From assembly GCA_035532075.1 (NCBI GenBank), contig DATKRV010000018.1:1-37588 (forward strand): 37,588 bases of DNA, given 5' to 3'. The translations under genes were made by a program, and so were the position numbers. Numbering within the stretch: position 1 is the stretch's first letter; every line of letters starts with the position of its first letter. Positions 1 through 7,760 of the stretch are shown here, piece after piece. This DNA is from CAIVND01 sp035532075 (GTDB lineage: Bacteria; Actinomycetota; Acidimicrobiia; Acidimicrobiales; Bog-793). The notes under the pieces were generated by a model. The model was not told the origin of the DNA. It did no database searches and was given only the letters and a program-made list of their open reading frames with translations.

Positions 1-280
1 CGTGATAGAGACAGCGGATCCCACCCTCCTCGTTTCGCCCCAGCGCGAGCGAGGCGAGTCGGTGCGGGCAGTGCAGGTCCATGATGCCGACACGTCCCGA
101 GGTGTCGCGGAACGCGACGAGGTCCTCACCGAGCAGTCGGAGCTTTTTCGGTGCTCCATCGGGCTCGGGAAGCTCCTCAGCGAGCATCGCCGGGATCCAG
201 TATCGACGCAGCATCTCGCCCATCGGGGTTCCCGCTCCAACGCGCGTGATCAGTTCAATATCAGATTCGGTCAGGGCCAC
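1..280 (-). CDS. Rieske [2Fe-2S] aromatic ring-hydroxylating oxygenase, alpha subunit (5' part, cut by window edge)
   Basis: The 93 visible residues are the N-terminus of a Rieske oxygenase of the phthalate 4,5-dioxygenase-like group. They show the family's opening (TRVGAGTPMGEMLRRYW) and both cluster-ligand pairs, C71-P-H73-R and C90-L-Y-H93. The catalytic non-heme iron domain lies beyond the window. Start: GTG at 280-278 with GGAGG four bases upstream. It follows the SDR gene on the same strand after 128 bases. By family knowledge such enzymes put one or two oxygens on an aromatic ring or demethylate an aryl ether, using electrons from a reductase or ferredoxin. The substrate is not known. 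With the SDR and importer upstream it may belong to an aromatic-acid catabolic operon (inference). Confidence 0.88.
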   Translation of the reverse strand, partial: MALTESDIELITRVGAGTPMGEMLRRYWIPAMLAEELPEPDGAPKKLRLLGEDLVAFRDTSGRVGIMDLHCPHRLASLALGRNEEGGIRCLYH

Positions 281-408
281 GGAACCTCCGATGCATTCAA
301 GGAAACTCCCTCCAGATTACTGCGATCGTACGTTTGCCAAGCCCGGCGCCGGGTTCGGTCTCGCGATCGGAGCGAGATGACCCTGGCGGGGCGGTTCGAG
401 CGCCACGT
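281..408. other. Intergenic gap with a 12-base GC palindrome
   Basis: The gap between the SDR stop and the Rieske start holds a perfect palindrome, CCCGGCGCCGGG, at 342-353. It has no loop, so it is unlikely to be a classical terminator and could be a protein-binding site. No small gene was recognised. Confidence 0.3.
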
Positions 409-1197
409 TCAGTGCATGAACGCCCCACCGTCGACGACAATCGTCTGACCGTCGATGAAATCGCTGTCGCGCGAGGCGAGAAATGCGATGATCCCGACCA
501 GATCCCCGGGTGTCTCGACCCTTTGGATCGCGCGCTCCGCGTGGGCGCGCGCCCACATGACGGCGGCACGTTCGGGCGTATTGACGTCGTCGGTCATCGT
601 GAGGCCAGGAGCAACGCAGTTCACCCGGATGCCGTCGGGGCCGACGGCTCGCGCGAGGCTTCGCGTAAATCCCAGCAGGGCAGACTTCGAGGTGACGTAT
701 TGCAACATGGTACCCGCCGAGCCCCGGAATACCGTACCCGAGCTGACGTTGATGATCTTTCCGTACGAACGTCTGCGCATGTCCGGAATCACCGCACGCG
801 CGCAGAGCCACGTTCCAAGGACATTGACGCGAAGAACCCTCTCGAAGTGCTCGAATGTCAGGTCCTCGAGGGTCGCCTCCACCACGGGCACCTTGGTGAA
901 CATCGCAGCATTTTTGACGAGCACGTCGACTTTGCCAAACGTCTCGATCGTGCCGGCAACCATATCGGTCACCTGTTGTTCGTTCGCAACATCGGTCGCG
1001 ATCGCGACCGCGGAACGGCCCATGGTACGGATCTCATCGCAAACGCGGTCTCCTGCAGCCGCGTCGAGTTCGGCGATGACCACATCAGCCCCCTCGGCCG
1101 CAAGACGATGCGCGTAATCCCGGCCGATCCCATAACCTCCGCCGGTCACGATCGCCACACGGTCCGCAAGTCGTTGCTCGGAAAAGTCCACCGTCAT
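409..1197 (-). CDS. Short-chain dehydrogenase/reductase (SDR)
   Basis: Classical SDR of about 262 residues. Visible: the cofactor motif TGGGYGIG near residue 20, an NAA motif (KNAAM), the catalytic Ser-Tyr-Lys set (NVSSG, then YVTSK), and the family C-terminal VDGGAFMH. Start: ATG at 1197-1195. An in-frame TTG at 1236 would add 13 residues with no family support. The enzyme should oxidise or reduce an alcohol/ketone with NAD(P). Next to a Rieske oxygenase it could be a cis-dihydrodiol or hydroxy-acid dehydrogenase acting on the Rieske product (inference). It lies 94 bases after livF on the same strand. Confidence 0.9.
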   Translation of the reverse strand: MTVDFSEQRLADRVAIVTGGGYGIGRDYAHRLAAEGADVVIAELDAAAGDRVCDEIRTMGRSAVAIATDVANEQQVTDMVAGTIETFGKVDVLVKNAAMFTKVPVVEATLEDLTFEHFERVLRVNVLGTWLCARAVIPDMRRRSYGKIINVSSGTVFRGSAGTMLQYVTSKSALLGFTRSLARAVGPDGIRVNCVAPGLTMTDDVNTPERAAVMWARAHAERAIQRVETPGDLVGIIAFLASRDSDFIDGQTIVVDGGAFMH

Positions 1198-1291
1198 AGC
1201 CCGCTCGGGAACGCGACGACGCGCAAGATGGAGCAACGCACCTTTCGACCCTTTCGCCCGATCAAAACAGCCACATCTTCACACCCACGCG

Positions 1292-2080
1292 TCATGACTG
1301 CCGGCCCTGCATCGCGCGCACGAGCGCGACGCGAAGCACCTCTTGACGCCCTCCAAAGCCCTCGGCTCCTCCCGAGCCGACGCCCAGATAGTGCTCGATC
1401 ACCGATTCGTCGGCGAGCATCTCCTGTCCGCTGCCACTCATCGTGATCGTACCCTTCTCGATCAAATACGCGCGTTTCGCCACGGCGAGCGCCAGGCGTC
1501 CGTTCTGCTCGACGAGAAGGACTCCCTTGCCCCTGTCAGCGAGTGAACCGATCACCTCGAATATCCGCTTAGTCACCTGGGGCGCGAGACCGAGCGACGG
1601 CTCATCGAGCATGAGATAGAGCGGATCGGACATCAGGCCGCGCCCCATCGCGAGCATCTGCTGCTGGCCACCAGAGAGCGACCCGGCATAGTTGCGAAGC
1701 CTCGGCTGCAGCTCCGGAAAGATTTCGAGCACCTCTTCGAGACGTCGGTCAACGTGATGACTTTCGCGCGTCGCATAGGCACCGAGAGCGAGATTGTCCG
1801 AAACGGTGAGATTCGTGAACACCTGTCGGCCCTCGGGAACATGTGCTACGCCTGCTCTCACCATCTCGTCGGTTGATGCACGGCTCATCAACTTGCCATC
1901 GACACGCACCTCACCCTTTGTTGCTTTCAAGAGTCCTGATATCGCCATCAGCGCGGTGGACTTGCCGGCTCCGTTCGCGCCAACCACCGCAACCACGCTG
2001 CCGGGTTCAACTTGGAAGCTCACCCCATGGAGCACCTCACCAGCGTCATAGCCTGCGCAAAGCTTCGAAACCTCAAGCAT
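1292..2080 (-). CDS. livF: LivF-type ABC transporter ATP-binding protein
   Basis: 262-residue ATPase of the branched-chain amino acid (HAAT) family. Walker A GANGAGKST is near residue 35, the signature LSGGQQQ is canonical, Walker B is LMLDEPSLGLAP, and the H-loop region is present. It pairs with the LivG half of the upstream fusion to power import. Its ATG shares one base with the fusion's stop codon (TGATG), so the two are translationally coupled. The C-terminus runs about 25 residues beyond the usual LivF end (GGAEGFGGRQEVL and following). HAAT importers also carry aromatic acids, amides and urea, so the substrate need not be an amino acid. Confidence 0.95.
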   Translation of the reverse strand: MLEVSKLCAGYDAGEVLHGVSFQVEPGSVVAVVGANGAGKSTALMAISGLLKATKGEVRVDGKLMSRASTDEMVRAGVAHVPEGRQVFTNLTVSDNLALGAYATRESHHVDRRLEEVLEIFPELQPRLRNYAGSLSGGQQQMLAMGRGLMSDPLYLMLDEPSLGLAPQVTKRIFEVIGSLADRGKGVLLVEQNGRLALAVAKRAYLIEKGTITMSGSGQEMLADESVIEHYLGVGSGGAEGFGGRQEVLRVALVRAMQGRQS

Positions 2081-4932
2081 CAGGCGCTCGCCTCGACCTT
2101 CCCAAAATAGGCCTCGATCACAAGCGGATCGTGCTGAACCTGCTCGGGTGACCCAAGTGCGATGACTCGACCGGCGTCCATCACCACGACGCGATCCGCG
2201 ACGCCCATGACAAGCGACATGTTGTGTTCAACCACCAGCACCGTGTGCCCGGTCGCCCGAATCGCAAGCAGCATCGCACCGAGTTCGGCGGTCTCCGCCT
2301 CGTTCATTCCCGCTCCGGGTTCATCGAGCAGAATGAGGCGGGGCTGGGCCATGAGGGCTCGCACGAGTTCAACGGATTTCTGCGCGGCGAGTGGCAGGAC
2401 ATCGGCAAGATCGGAGGCGCGTTCGGCAAGCCCGACAACGTCAAGCATCAACATCGCCTGACGCTCGAGATCGCGCTCCTCGTGCCGGCTGCGACGAAGT
2501 CGGAGCGTCTGGTCAAGATAACTGGCTTTGCCCATGCGGTATCCGCCGACGAGCACGTTCTCAAGAACGGTCAACTGCGCAAAGATGCGCGAGGTCTGGA
2601 AGGTGCGCAGTAACCCAAGCGAGGTCACCTCGTTCGGCGGAATCCCTGTGATGTTCTCGCCCCACAGCTCCACCTCACCTGCGTCTGGTCGATAGATATT
2701 CGTGATCAGGTTGAACGTCGTCGACTTGCCTGCACCGTTGGGTCCGATGAGTGCACAGATCGAACCGGAATCGACCTCGAAGCTGACGTCGTCGACTGCG
2801 TTGATACCCCCGAAGGCCTTTGACAGATGACTCACCCGGAGCGCTGGGGTATTCTCGGAATCGGCCGAGCGATTCCCGCCCGGAACACCCGGCGAATGCT
2901 CGCCCGCGCCGTTGGAGGGGCCAGCTTCGCTCAGGTGAAGCGTTCCCACCGGTGCAGACTCTCCAGGACGACTGGACGCGCGCATGACGGGAGAGGGCCG
3001 AGAGGTCTCCGCGCCGATCGAGAACGCGAGCACCGGCTGGGAGACAGATCCGCCTCTCCCCTCGAATCTTCGAATCCCAGCATGGATCCGGTTCAACAGT
3101 CCGACGAGACTGCCGTAGATGCCAGTCGGCAAGTAGCGGAGGAAGCCCACCAAAAGCGCGCCCTCAATGAGTGGCGCGTAGTTCGAAACCGACTGGAAGA
3201 CAAGTGGGACGTAGGTGATGATGCCGACTCCGATCAATGGACCAACGACGGTTCCGAGTCCGCCGACCACCACCATCGTCATCATGCCAAGCGACTGACC
3301 ACTGCTCACCATTTCGGGCGACAGGTAACGGAAATAATCCGCGTAGAGGCTGCCTGCGATCGAGGCCATGCTGGCGCTGATCACGAACACCGCGATCTTC
3401 GCTCGCGGCGTATTGAGTCCGAGGGATCTAGCGCCGGTCTCATCGCCGTGCATCGCGCGAAAGATCCGTCCCCGGTTGCTCCGCACCAGATTCGCAGTAC
3501 CGATCAATGCAACGAGCACGATTGACCAGATCAGATAGAAGAACTTCGTGTCATTGTCGAACGCGTACCCAGCAACCGAGAAGACGGGCACACCGGACAG
3601 CCCCGATGGTCCGCCGGTGAGCGTGAGGTCTGCCGCGAGCGTCGGTACGAGGATTCCAAAGGCCAGCGTCACGATGGCGAGATAGAGCCCCCGGACCCGG
3701 CTGCAGACGAGCGCGAGCACCATCGCGACCACAACCGTCAGCGCGAGGCCGACGGCAAGGCCGGTTATGGGCGGCAGGTTGTACTTGGTCGTGAGGATCG
3801 CGGTGGCATACGCGCCAATCCCCATGAAGCCACCCTGTCCAAGGCTGACCTGACCGGCCACACCGGTGAGAAGGTCGAGGCCAATCACGACAAGGGCGAA
3901 TACACCGGTGATATTGACCGCCCGCATGTCGCCCGCGGGCATGAATTTCGGCATGAGGAACATCACAACCACGACGATCACCGCGACCACGCGCGCATCT
4001 GCACGCCTCATCCGCGGGGAGGCGACCACCTTGCCGCGCGCCCGGGTTGCGACATCGGCGCGGTTTCCCCGCTGTCGACTGAGTAGTCCCTGGGGTCTCA
4101 CGACGATCACGGCGATCATGACGACGAGCGTCAACGCGCTGCCAAGCAGGGACGAGACGTAACCGGTCACGACGGCGCCGAAAATGCCAAGCGCAAGACC
4201 ACCCGCAACCGACCCGAAGATGGTGCCAAGTCCACCGAGAGTGACGGCGATCAGGCCTGCGTTCGTAAAGGTCGTCATCGAGACAAAGTCGAGCGAGATG
4301 AGCGGGGCGACCACCGCACCGGCGATCACGCCGAGCAGCGCCGCGGCGACGAACGAACCCATGATCATGCGATCGGCCTTGATTCCCATCAGCCGGGCAG
4401 CGGACATGTTCTCAGCTGTCGCGCGAAGGCCCTTCCCCATCTTGGTGCGCGACAAAACCCAGGAGACCACGCCAACGCATATGACGAGCGCCCCGATAAC
4501 CCAGAAGTCCTGGGAGACCAGGGTGAGTCCATCGACGTTGAACGGCGTCGTTCCGGAAAAGGGCGCGAGGGAATATGGGTTTGCTCCCCAGATGAGGAAG
4601 GCTGCCCCCTGATAGGAGATGAGCAGACCACCCATCAACATCAGCAGGTTCGTGTGGGAGATCTGAGTGACCGCGGGACGGATGATGACCCATTCCACGA
4701 TCGCGACGAACAGCGCGAGGACGATCAGCGAGGCAAGAAACGCCAACGGCACGCTGAGCCCAGCGGAGTGAATGAAGCTGTACATCACGAGCGCGCCTGC
4801 GGTGACAAACGCCCCCTGTGCAAGATTCAAAATACCGCTGACACTGAATACGAGCGAAAACCCGACCGCCAACAGTGCGTAGATCGCGCCGGTGACGAGG
4901 CCACCAACAAGGATGTTCCCTGCTTCGGTCAT
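2080..4932 (-). CDS. LivH-LivM-LivG triple fusion: both permeases and one ATPase of a HAAT ABC importer
   Basis: One 950-residue chain carries three normally separate subunits. Residues 1-290 are LivH (ILNLAQGAF at 34-42, many membrane segments). About 312-622 is LivM (GQVSLGQGGFMGIGAY at 360-375). A 70-residue hydrophilic Ser/Pro/Gly-rich linker (623-695) leads to LivG at 697-950. LivG has Walker A GPNGAGKS at 730-737, Walker B LILLDE at 866-871 and H903. Its signature reads LPLAAQ (846-851) where LivG proteins usually have a glycine (such as LPYGQQ). LivM-LivG fusions are known; a single chain with all three is less usual. Start: ATG at 4932-4930 with a poor ribosome site. It sits 74 bases after the binding-protein gene. 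Confidence 0.95.
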   Translation of the reverse strand: MTEAGNILVGGLVTGAIYALLAVGFSLVFSVSGILNLAQGAFVTAGALVMYSFIHSAGLSVPLAFLASLIVLALFVAIVEWVIIRPAVTQISHTNLLMLMGGLLISYQGAAFLIWGANPYSLAPFSGTTPFNVDGLTLVSQDFWVIGALVICVGVVSWVLSRTKMGKGLRATAENMSAARLMGIKADRMIMGSFVAAALLGVIAGAVVAPLISLDFVSMTTFTNAGLIAVTLGGLGTIFGSVAGGLALGIFGAVVTGYVSSLLGSALTLVVMIAVIVVRPQGLLSRQRGNRADVATRARGKVVASPRMRRADARVVAVIVVVVMFLMPKFMPAGDMRAVNITGVFALVVIGLDLLTGVAGQVSLGQGGFMGIGAYATAILTTKYNLPPITGLAVGLALTVVVAMVLALVCSRVRGLYLAIVTLAFGILVPTLAADLTLTGGPSGLSGVPVFSVAGYAFDNDTKFFYLIWSIVLVALIGTANLVRSNRGRIFRAMHGDETGARSLGLNTPRAKIAVFVISASMASIAGSLYADYFRYLSPEMVSSGQSLGMMTMVVVGGLGTVVGPLIGVGIITYVPLVFQSVSNYAPLIEGALLVGFLRYLPTGIYGSLVGLLNRIHAGIRRFEGRGGSVSQPVLAFSIGAETSRPSPVMRASSRPGESAPVGTLHLSEAGPSNGAGEHSPGVPGGNRSADSENTPALRVSHLSKAFGGINAVDDVSFEVDSGSICALIGPNGAGKSTTFNLITNIYRPDAGEVELWGENITGIPPNEVTSLGLLRTFQTSRIFAQLTVLENVLVGGYRMGKASYLDQTLRLRRSRHEERDLERQAMLMLDVVGLAERASDLADVLPLAAQKSVELVRALMAQPRLILLDEPGAGMNEAETAELGAMLLAIRATGHTVLVVEHNMSLVMGVADRVVVMDAGRVIALGSPEQVQHDPLVIEAYFGKVEASA

Positions 4933-5006
4933 GTCATCTGTAAGCGATCGGGTTCTGTCTCAGTGTCCAGCTTGATTGACAAGACGGACGACAAAATGAA
5001 CGACCC

Positions 5007-6293
5007 TTAGATCTTTCGACCCCCGGCACGGAACCCAGGTACGAGGACAAACCTGCTGCCATTCCATTGGGTCATGTAGACGTCATGGGTACCAAGACCG
5101 CGGTTCGGGTTGATCGTGGCCGCGCTCGGAGGAGCGGTCAGATGGGCAGGGTTCGTCATGTTGTAGATCCCGTACACATCCGGGTAGTTCTTCAACGAGT
5201 TGAGGAAGTGACGGATCTGCGGAGCGGTCGCATTCACACCGAGATGGCGCAGCGCGTCGACAAACATGAGTGCGGGAGCATAGGCAAGACCCCAGGCGTC
5301 ATCCGCATACCCACCGGCCCCCTTGACCATCTTGTCAAATGCCGTGACGACCTTCTTAAGCGGCGGCGACAGAAGGTTGCTGTTCGGCGGCTGGTAGAAG
5401 GCGGCTGTCGGGAAGTAGAGCGTCGTCGGCCGGATCGAATTGAAGCTCTTCATCTCGACGTAGTCGGCGTTTCCGTCGGTCGTGATCGTTGGAATCGAGC
5501 TCATGCCGAGCTGTGACTGCGCCTTCAAGACCGTCCCGAAGGGCGTGCCAGTCGTCCACTCGATGATCGCCTGGGGATTCGTCGCCTTGATCGCGGCCAT
5601 CTGCGTGGTCACATCAACCGCCGTAGGATCAAAGCTCTGGTGAGTCGTGAGCGTGAAGCCCGCGTACGCCGGCGTCGAAAGCGTGGACTGCAACTGCGCC
5701 CATCCGTCCGCACCACTTCCATCCGTCGAGGTGATTGCGGCAATCCGCGTCAGGCCCTTTGCCCGGAAAAAGTTGAGATAGGCCTGGGCGTCAAATCGCG
5801 TGGATATGCCGGTGGAGAAGACATAACTGTCCGGAACCGGATGGACTCCCGGCGACAGGTCGAACGTGACCGGTCCGTTCGCTCCCGACAGCGCGTCCAC
5901 CGGCTTGTCATAGGGAACTGCACTGCCATCGAGAATGAACGGGACGCCCGATTGAACCCATGGCGTTGCGATCGAGACCGCGAGCGCGGGATTTGACTGG
6001 TTGTCCTGTACATCAACCGTCATCGGGTGGCCCTGGATGCCACCAGTCTTGTTGACGTACCTGGCGAGCATGTAGAGAGAGTTTTTCTCTCCGGCACCGA
6101 GGAAGGAGGCGGTGCCGGTGAGTGATAGCACCGCGTGAAAGACATACGGCGACTTGTTCGCCTTGGCTGGATGCGAGGTGCGAGAGGCGCTTGCAATGGG
6201 AGCGAATCCCGCTCCCGTCAATGCAAGTGTCCCGGCGGTGAGCATCGCACCGACGGCAAGCCCCCGATGATTTATACGAAAATGCTTGCGCAT
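5007..6293 (-). CDS. Periplasmic-type substrate-binding protein of the HAAT importer (LivJ/LivK-like)
   Basis: 428-residue type I solute-binding protein (Peripla_BP_6 family). An MRKHF... start at 6293 is chosen because GGGGAG lies seven bases upstream; a start at 6317 would add eight residues. The signal peptide has a basic N-region, a hydrophobic core at about 11-30 and a likely cleavage after Ala-Ser-Ala near residue 36. No lipobox cysteine is present, although Gram-positive binding proteins are normally lipid-anchored. The mature part begins with the family's ligand-domain strand (SLTGTASFLGAGEKN). It binds the substrate outside the membrane and passes it to the LivHMG/LivF importer. It is the first gene of the operon. 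Confidence 0.93.
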   Translation of the reverse strand: MRKHFRINHRGLAVGAMLTAGTLALTGAGFAPIASASRTSHPAKANKSPYVFHAVLSLTGTASFLGAGEKNSLYMLARYVNKTGGIQGHPMTVDVQDNQSNPALAVSIATPWVQSGVPFILDGSAVPYDKPVDALSGANGPVTFDLSPGVHPVPDSYVFSTGISTRFDAQAYLNFFRAKGLTRIAAITSTDGSGADGWAQLQSTLSTPAYAGFTLTTHQSFDPTAVDVTTQMAAIKATNPQAIIEWTTGTPFGTVLKAQSQLGMSSIPTITTDGNADYVEMKSFNSIRPTTLYFPTAAFYQPPNSNLLSPPLKKVVTAFDKMVKGAGGYADDAWGLAYAPALMFVDALRHLGVNATAPQIRHFLNSLKNYPDVYGIYNMTNPAHLTAPPSAATINPNRGLGTHDVYMTQWNGSRFVLVPGFRAGGRKI

Positions 6294-6331
6294 GACTGTC
6301 TCCCCAATGTTCCCCACGAGCTAGGGTTGCG

Positions 6332-6360
6332 ACTGTAGCTTTGTTACATTAGTGTGTCAA
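6332..6360 (-). promoter_or_regulatory. Sigma-70-type promoter of the Liv-Rieske operon
   Basis: On the minus strand TTGACA (6360-6355) and TACAGT (6337-6332) are separated by exactly 17 bases. This puts the transcript start near 6325, about 32 bases before the binding-protein start codon, and leaves room for the GGGGAG ribosome site. This is the best match to the -35/-10 consensus in the window. Confidence 0.7.
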
Positions 6361-6897
6361 GCATTCCCTCGCGGAATTGTTCCTCGCGCGCATGGTCCGT
6401 GCAGACGCGGCTTCGAGTTGTCTCATGTAGTGCAGAGCTATCGGCGGATCTCCCCTGCAAACCCGGTCGGGTCATCTTGTGCATTGTCACTTTCACATCG
6501 TCAATAGTTCAGTGATCGAAGCGTCTTTTTGTTCCCTCCTTCTTTTTGGTCACGTCTCTTTTTATTCACGTCTTTTCATCTGAAACGCGAAACGGGTCGG
6601 CGCGGATGCAACGTGGACACGCCTGCGTGGCGCGAGCCTTGCCCGAAACTCGTCAATGCGCGACCCTGAGATGAAGATCCCCGGACTTAGGAAACGAAGA
6701 TCCAAGAGCGTTGCCGCACATCTCAATGAATTTTCCTCTCATGGTGACGACGCGAAGGACCTCGAACACCGATAGGAATCAAAATACGGCGGGCTCTGCA
6801 TCTCCTTTGCAAGCAAACATTCGATATACCGATCATCCGCACAAAGAAGCCCTTGGTCGGACGCAATCACGAAAATACGCGGCTCTGCGGAGTCCGT
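6361..6897. other. Gene-poor stretch (about 540 bases)
   Basis: No credible gene is visible on either strand. The T-rich part at 6525-6575 has two near-copies of a CACGTCT-plus-T-run sequence. A short open plus-strand frame around 6600-6770 has no start or recognisable family. It borders the decayed methyltransferase and may be decayed DNA as well. Confidence 0.4.
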
Positions 6898-7740
6898 TCA
6901 CGAGATGGAACGATTTTTGTCTCGTATTGGTATGCGCGCAACCGCGACGAGCAGCCAGCCAAAGGTGCCGAAGAGAGATTGAACCGAAGCAGCACGCGAA
7001 ACACCCCGAGCAAAGTACGCGCAGCCAACGAGAGGTCTTTCGAATCATTCACCTTTGCATCTTCTAAAAGACGTTCTCTGCGTGCGAGGACGGCAATCGA
7101 TAGAGGGTAAAGAACGGAAATACGGCGCTCGAGATCCTTTCGACCTCGAAGCCGGAGTGCTCAAGAACATGACGTAGCCAAGTGACGGTGAAATGACGCC
7201 AGTGTCCGATGAATCGATCAAAGGCGGATCGCGGACCAGCGGGAACCGTGAAGATCATCGGACTTCCCGGTGACAACAACATATGGACCTTACGGAGAAA
7301 GAACACCGGGTCATCGAGATGCTCGAGCACCCCAGAACAGACACCGTGCGTCGCGAACTGCTCGTACTCAGCCAATCTCTGATCGGGATTCGCAATATCA
7401 ACACGCGAGAACCTGGCATCGGGCACGAGAGCGCGCGCGGTCGATCTCCTCCTCGGAGACATCAACACCGAGAGATACGGTATCGGGAAAACGCTCACGG
7501 AGATCGAAGAGAAGATCACCCTCACCACATCCGATATCGACCAGCCGATCCGATGCTCCGAGCGATCCGAGATCTCTCGCGCTCTGAATACATTTGCCGG
7601 GTTTTCCCGAGCTGCATCACCGAAAGTCGTCCAGTGATGCTCCCAGTCGTCCTCGAAGGGCGGATGCAATATCTCCAAGTCGTCGATCTCGCGTATGTCG
7701 AGTGGTTCAAAACCGTACTCCGACTACAAGCTACGCGACT
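6898..7740 (-). pseudogene. Class I SAM-dependent methyltransferase, broken by at least four frameshifts
   Basis: The protein can be reassembled by stepping between frames. Segment 1 (about 7710-7580) gives LEILHPPFEDDWEHHW. Segment 2 (about 7585-7425) gives SAM motif I, LVDIGCGEGDLLF, with acidic motif VDVSEEEID. Segment 3 (to about 7090) gives SGVLEHLDDPVFFLRKVH and FTVPAGPRSAFDRFIGH. Segment 4 gives AVLARRERLLEDA and LLGVFRVLLRFNL. Segment 5 gives FGWLLVAVARIPI and a stop at 6900-6898. The lesions lie in simple repeats: an extra AG, a lost GC in a GC run, a lost G, and a lost T in a T run. No intact start is seen, and a TAG precedes the first segment. The family includes methyltransferases of glycan and lipid clusters; the target is unknown. 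Sequencing error could explain single lesions but hardly all four. Confidence 0.8.
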
Positions 7741-7760
7741 GTTCTCTGTCTCTCTCTAGC

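Noticed and set aside
342..353. CCCGGCGCCGGG as a terminator
   Set aside because: A palindrome without a loop and without a following T run.
334..1446. Long plus-strand open frame across the SDR gene
   Set aside because: Arg/His-rich shadow opposite the clear SDR on the minus strand.
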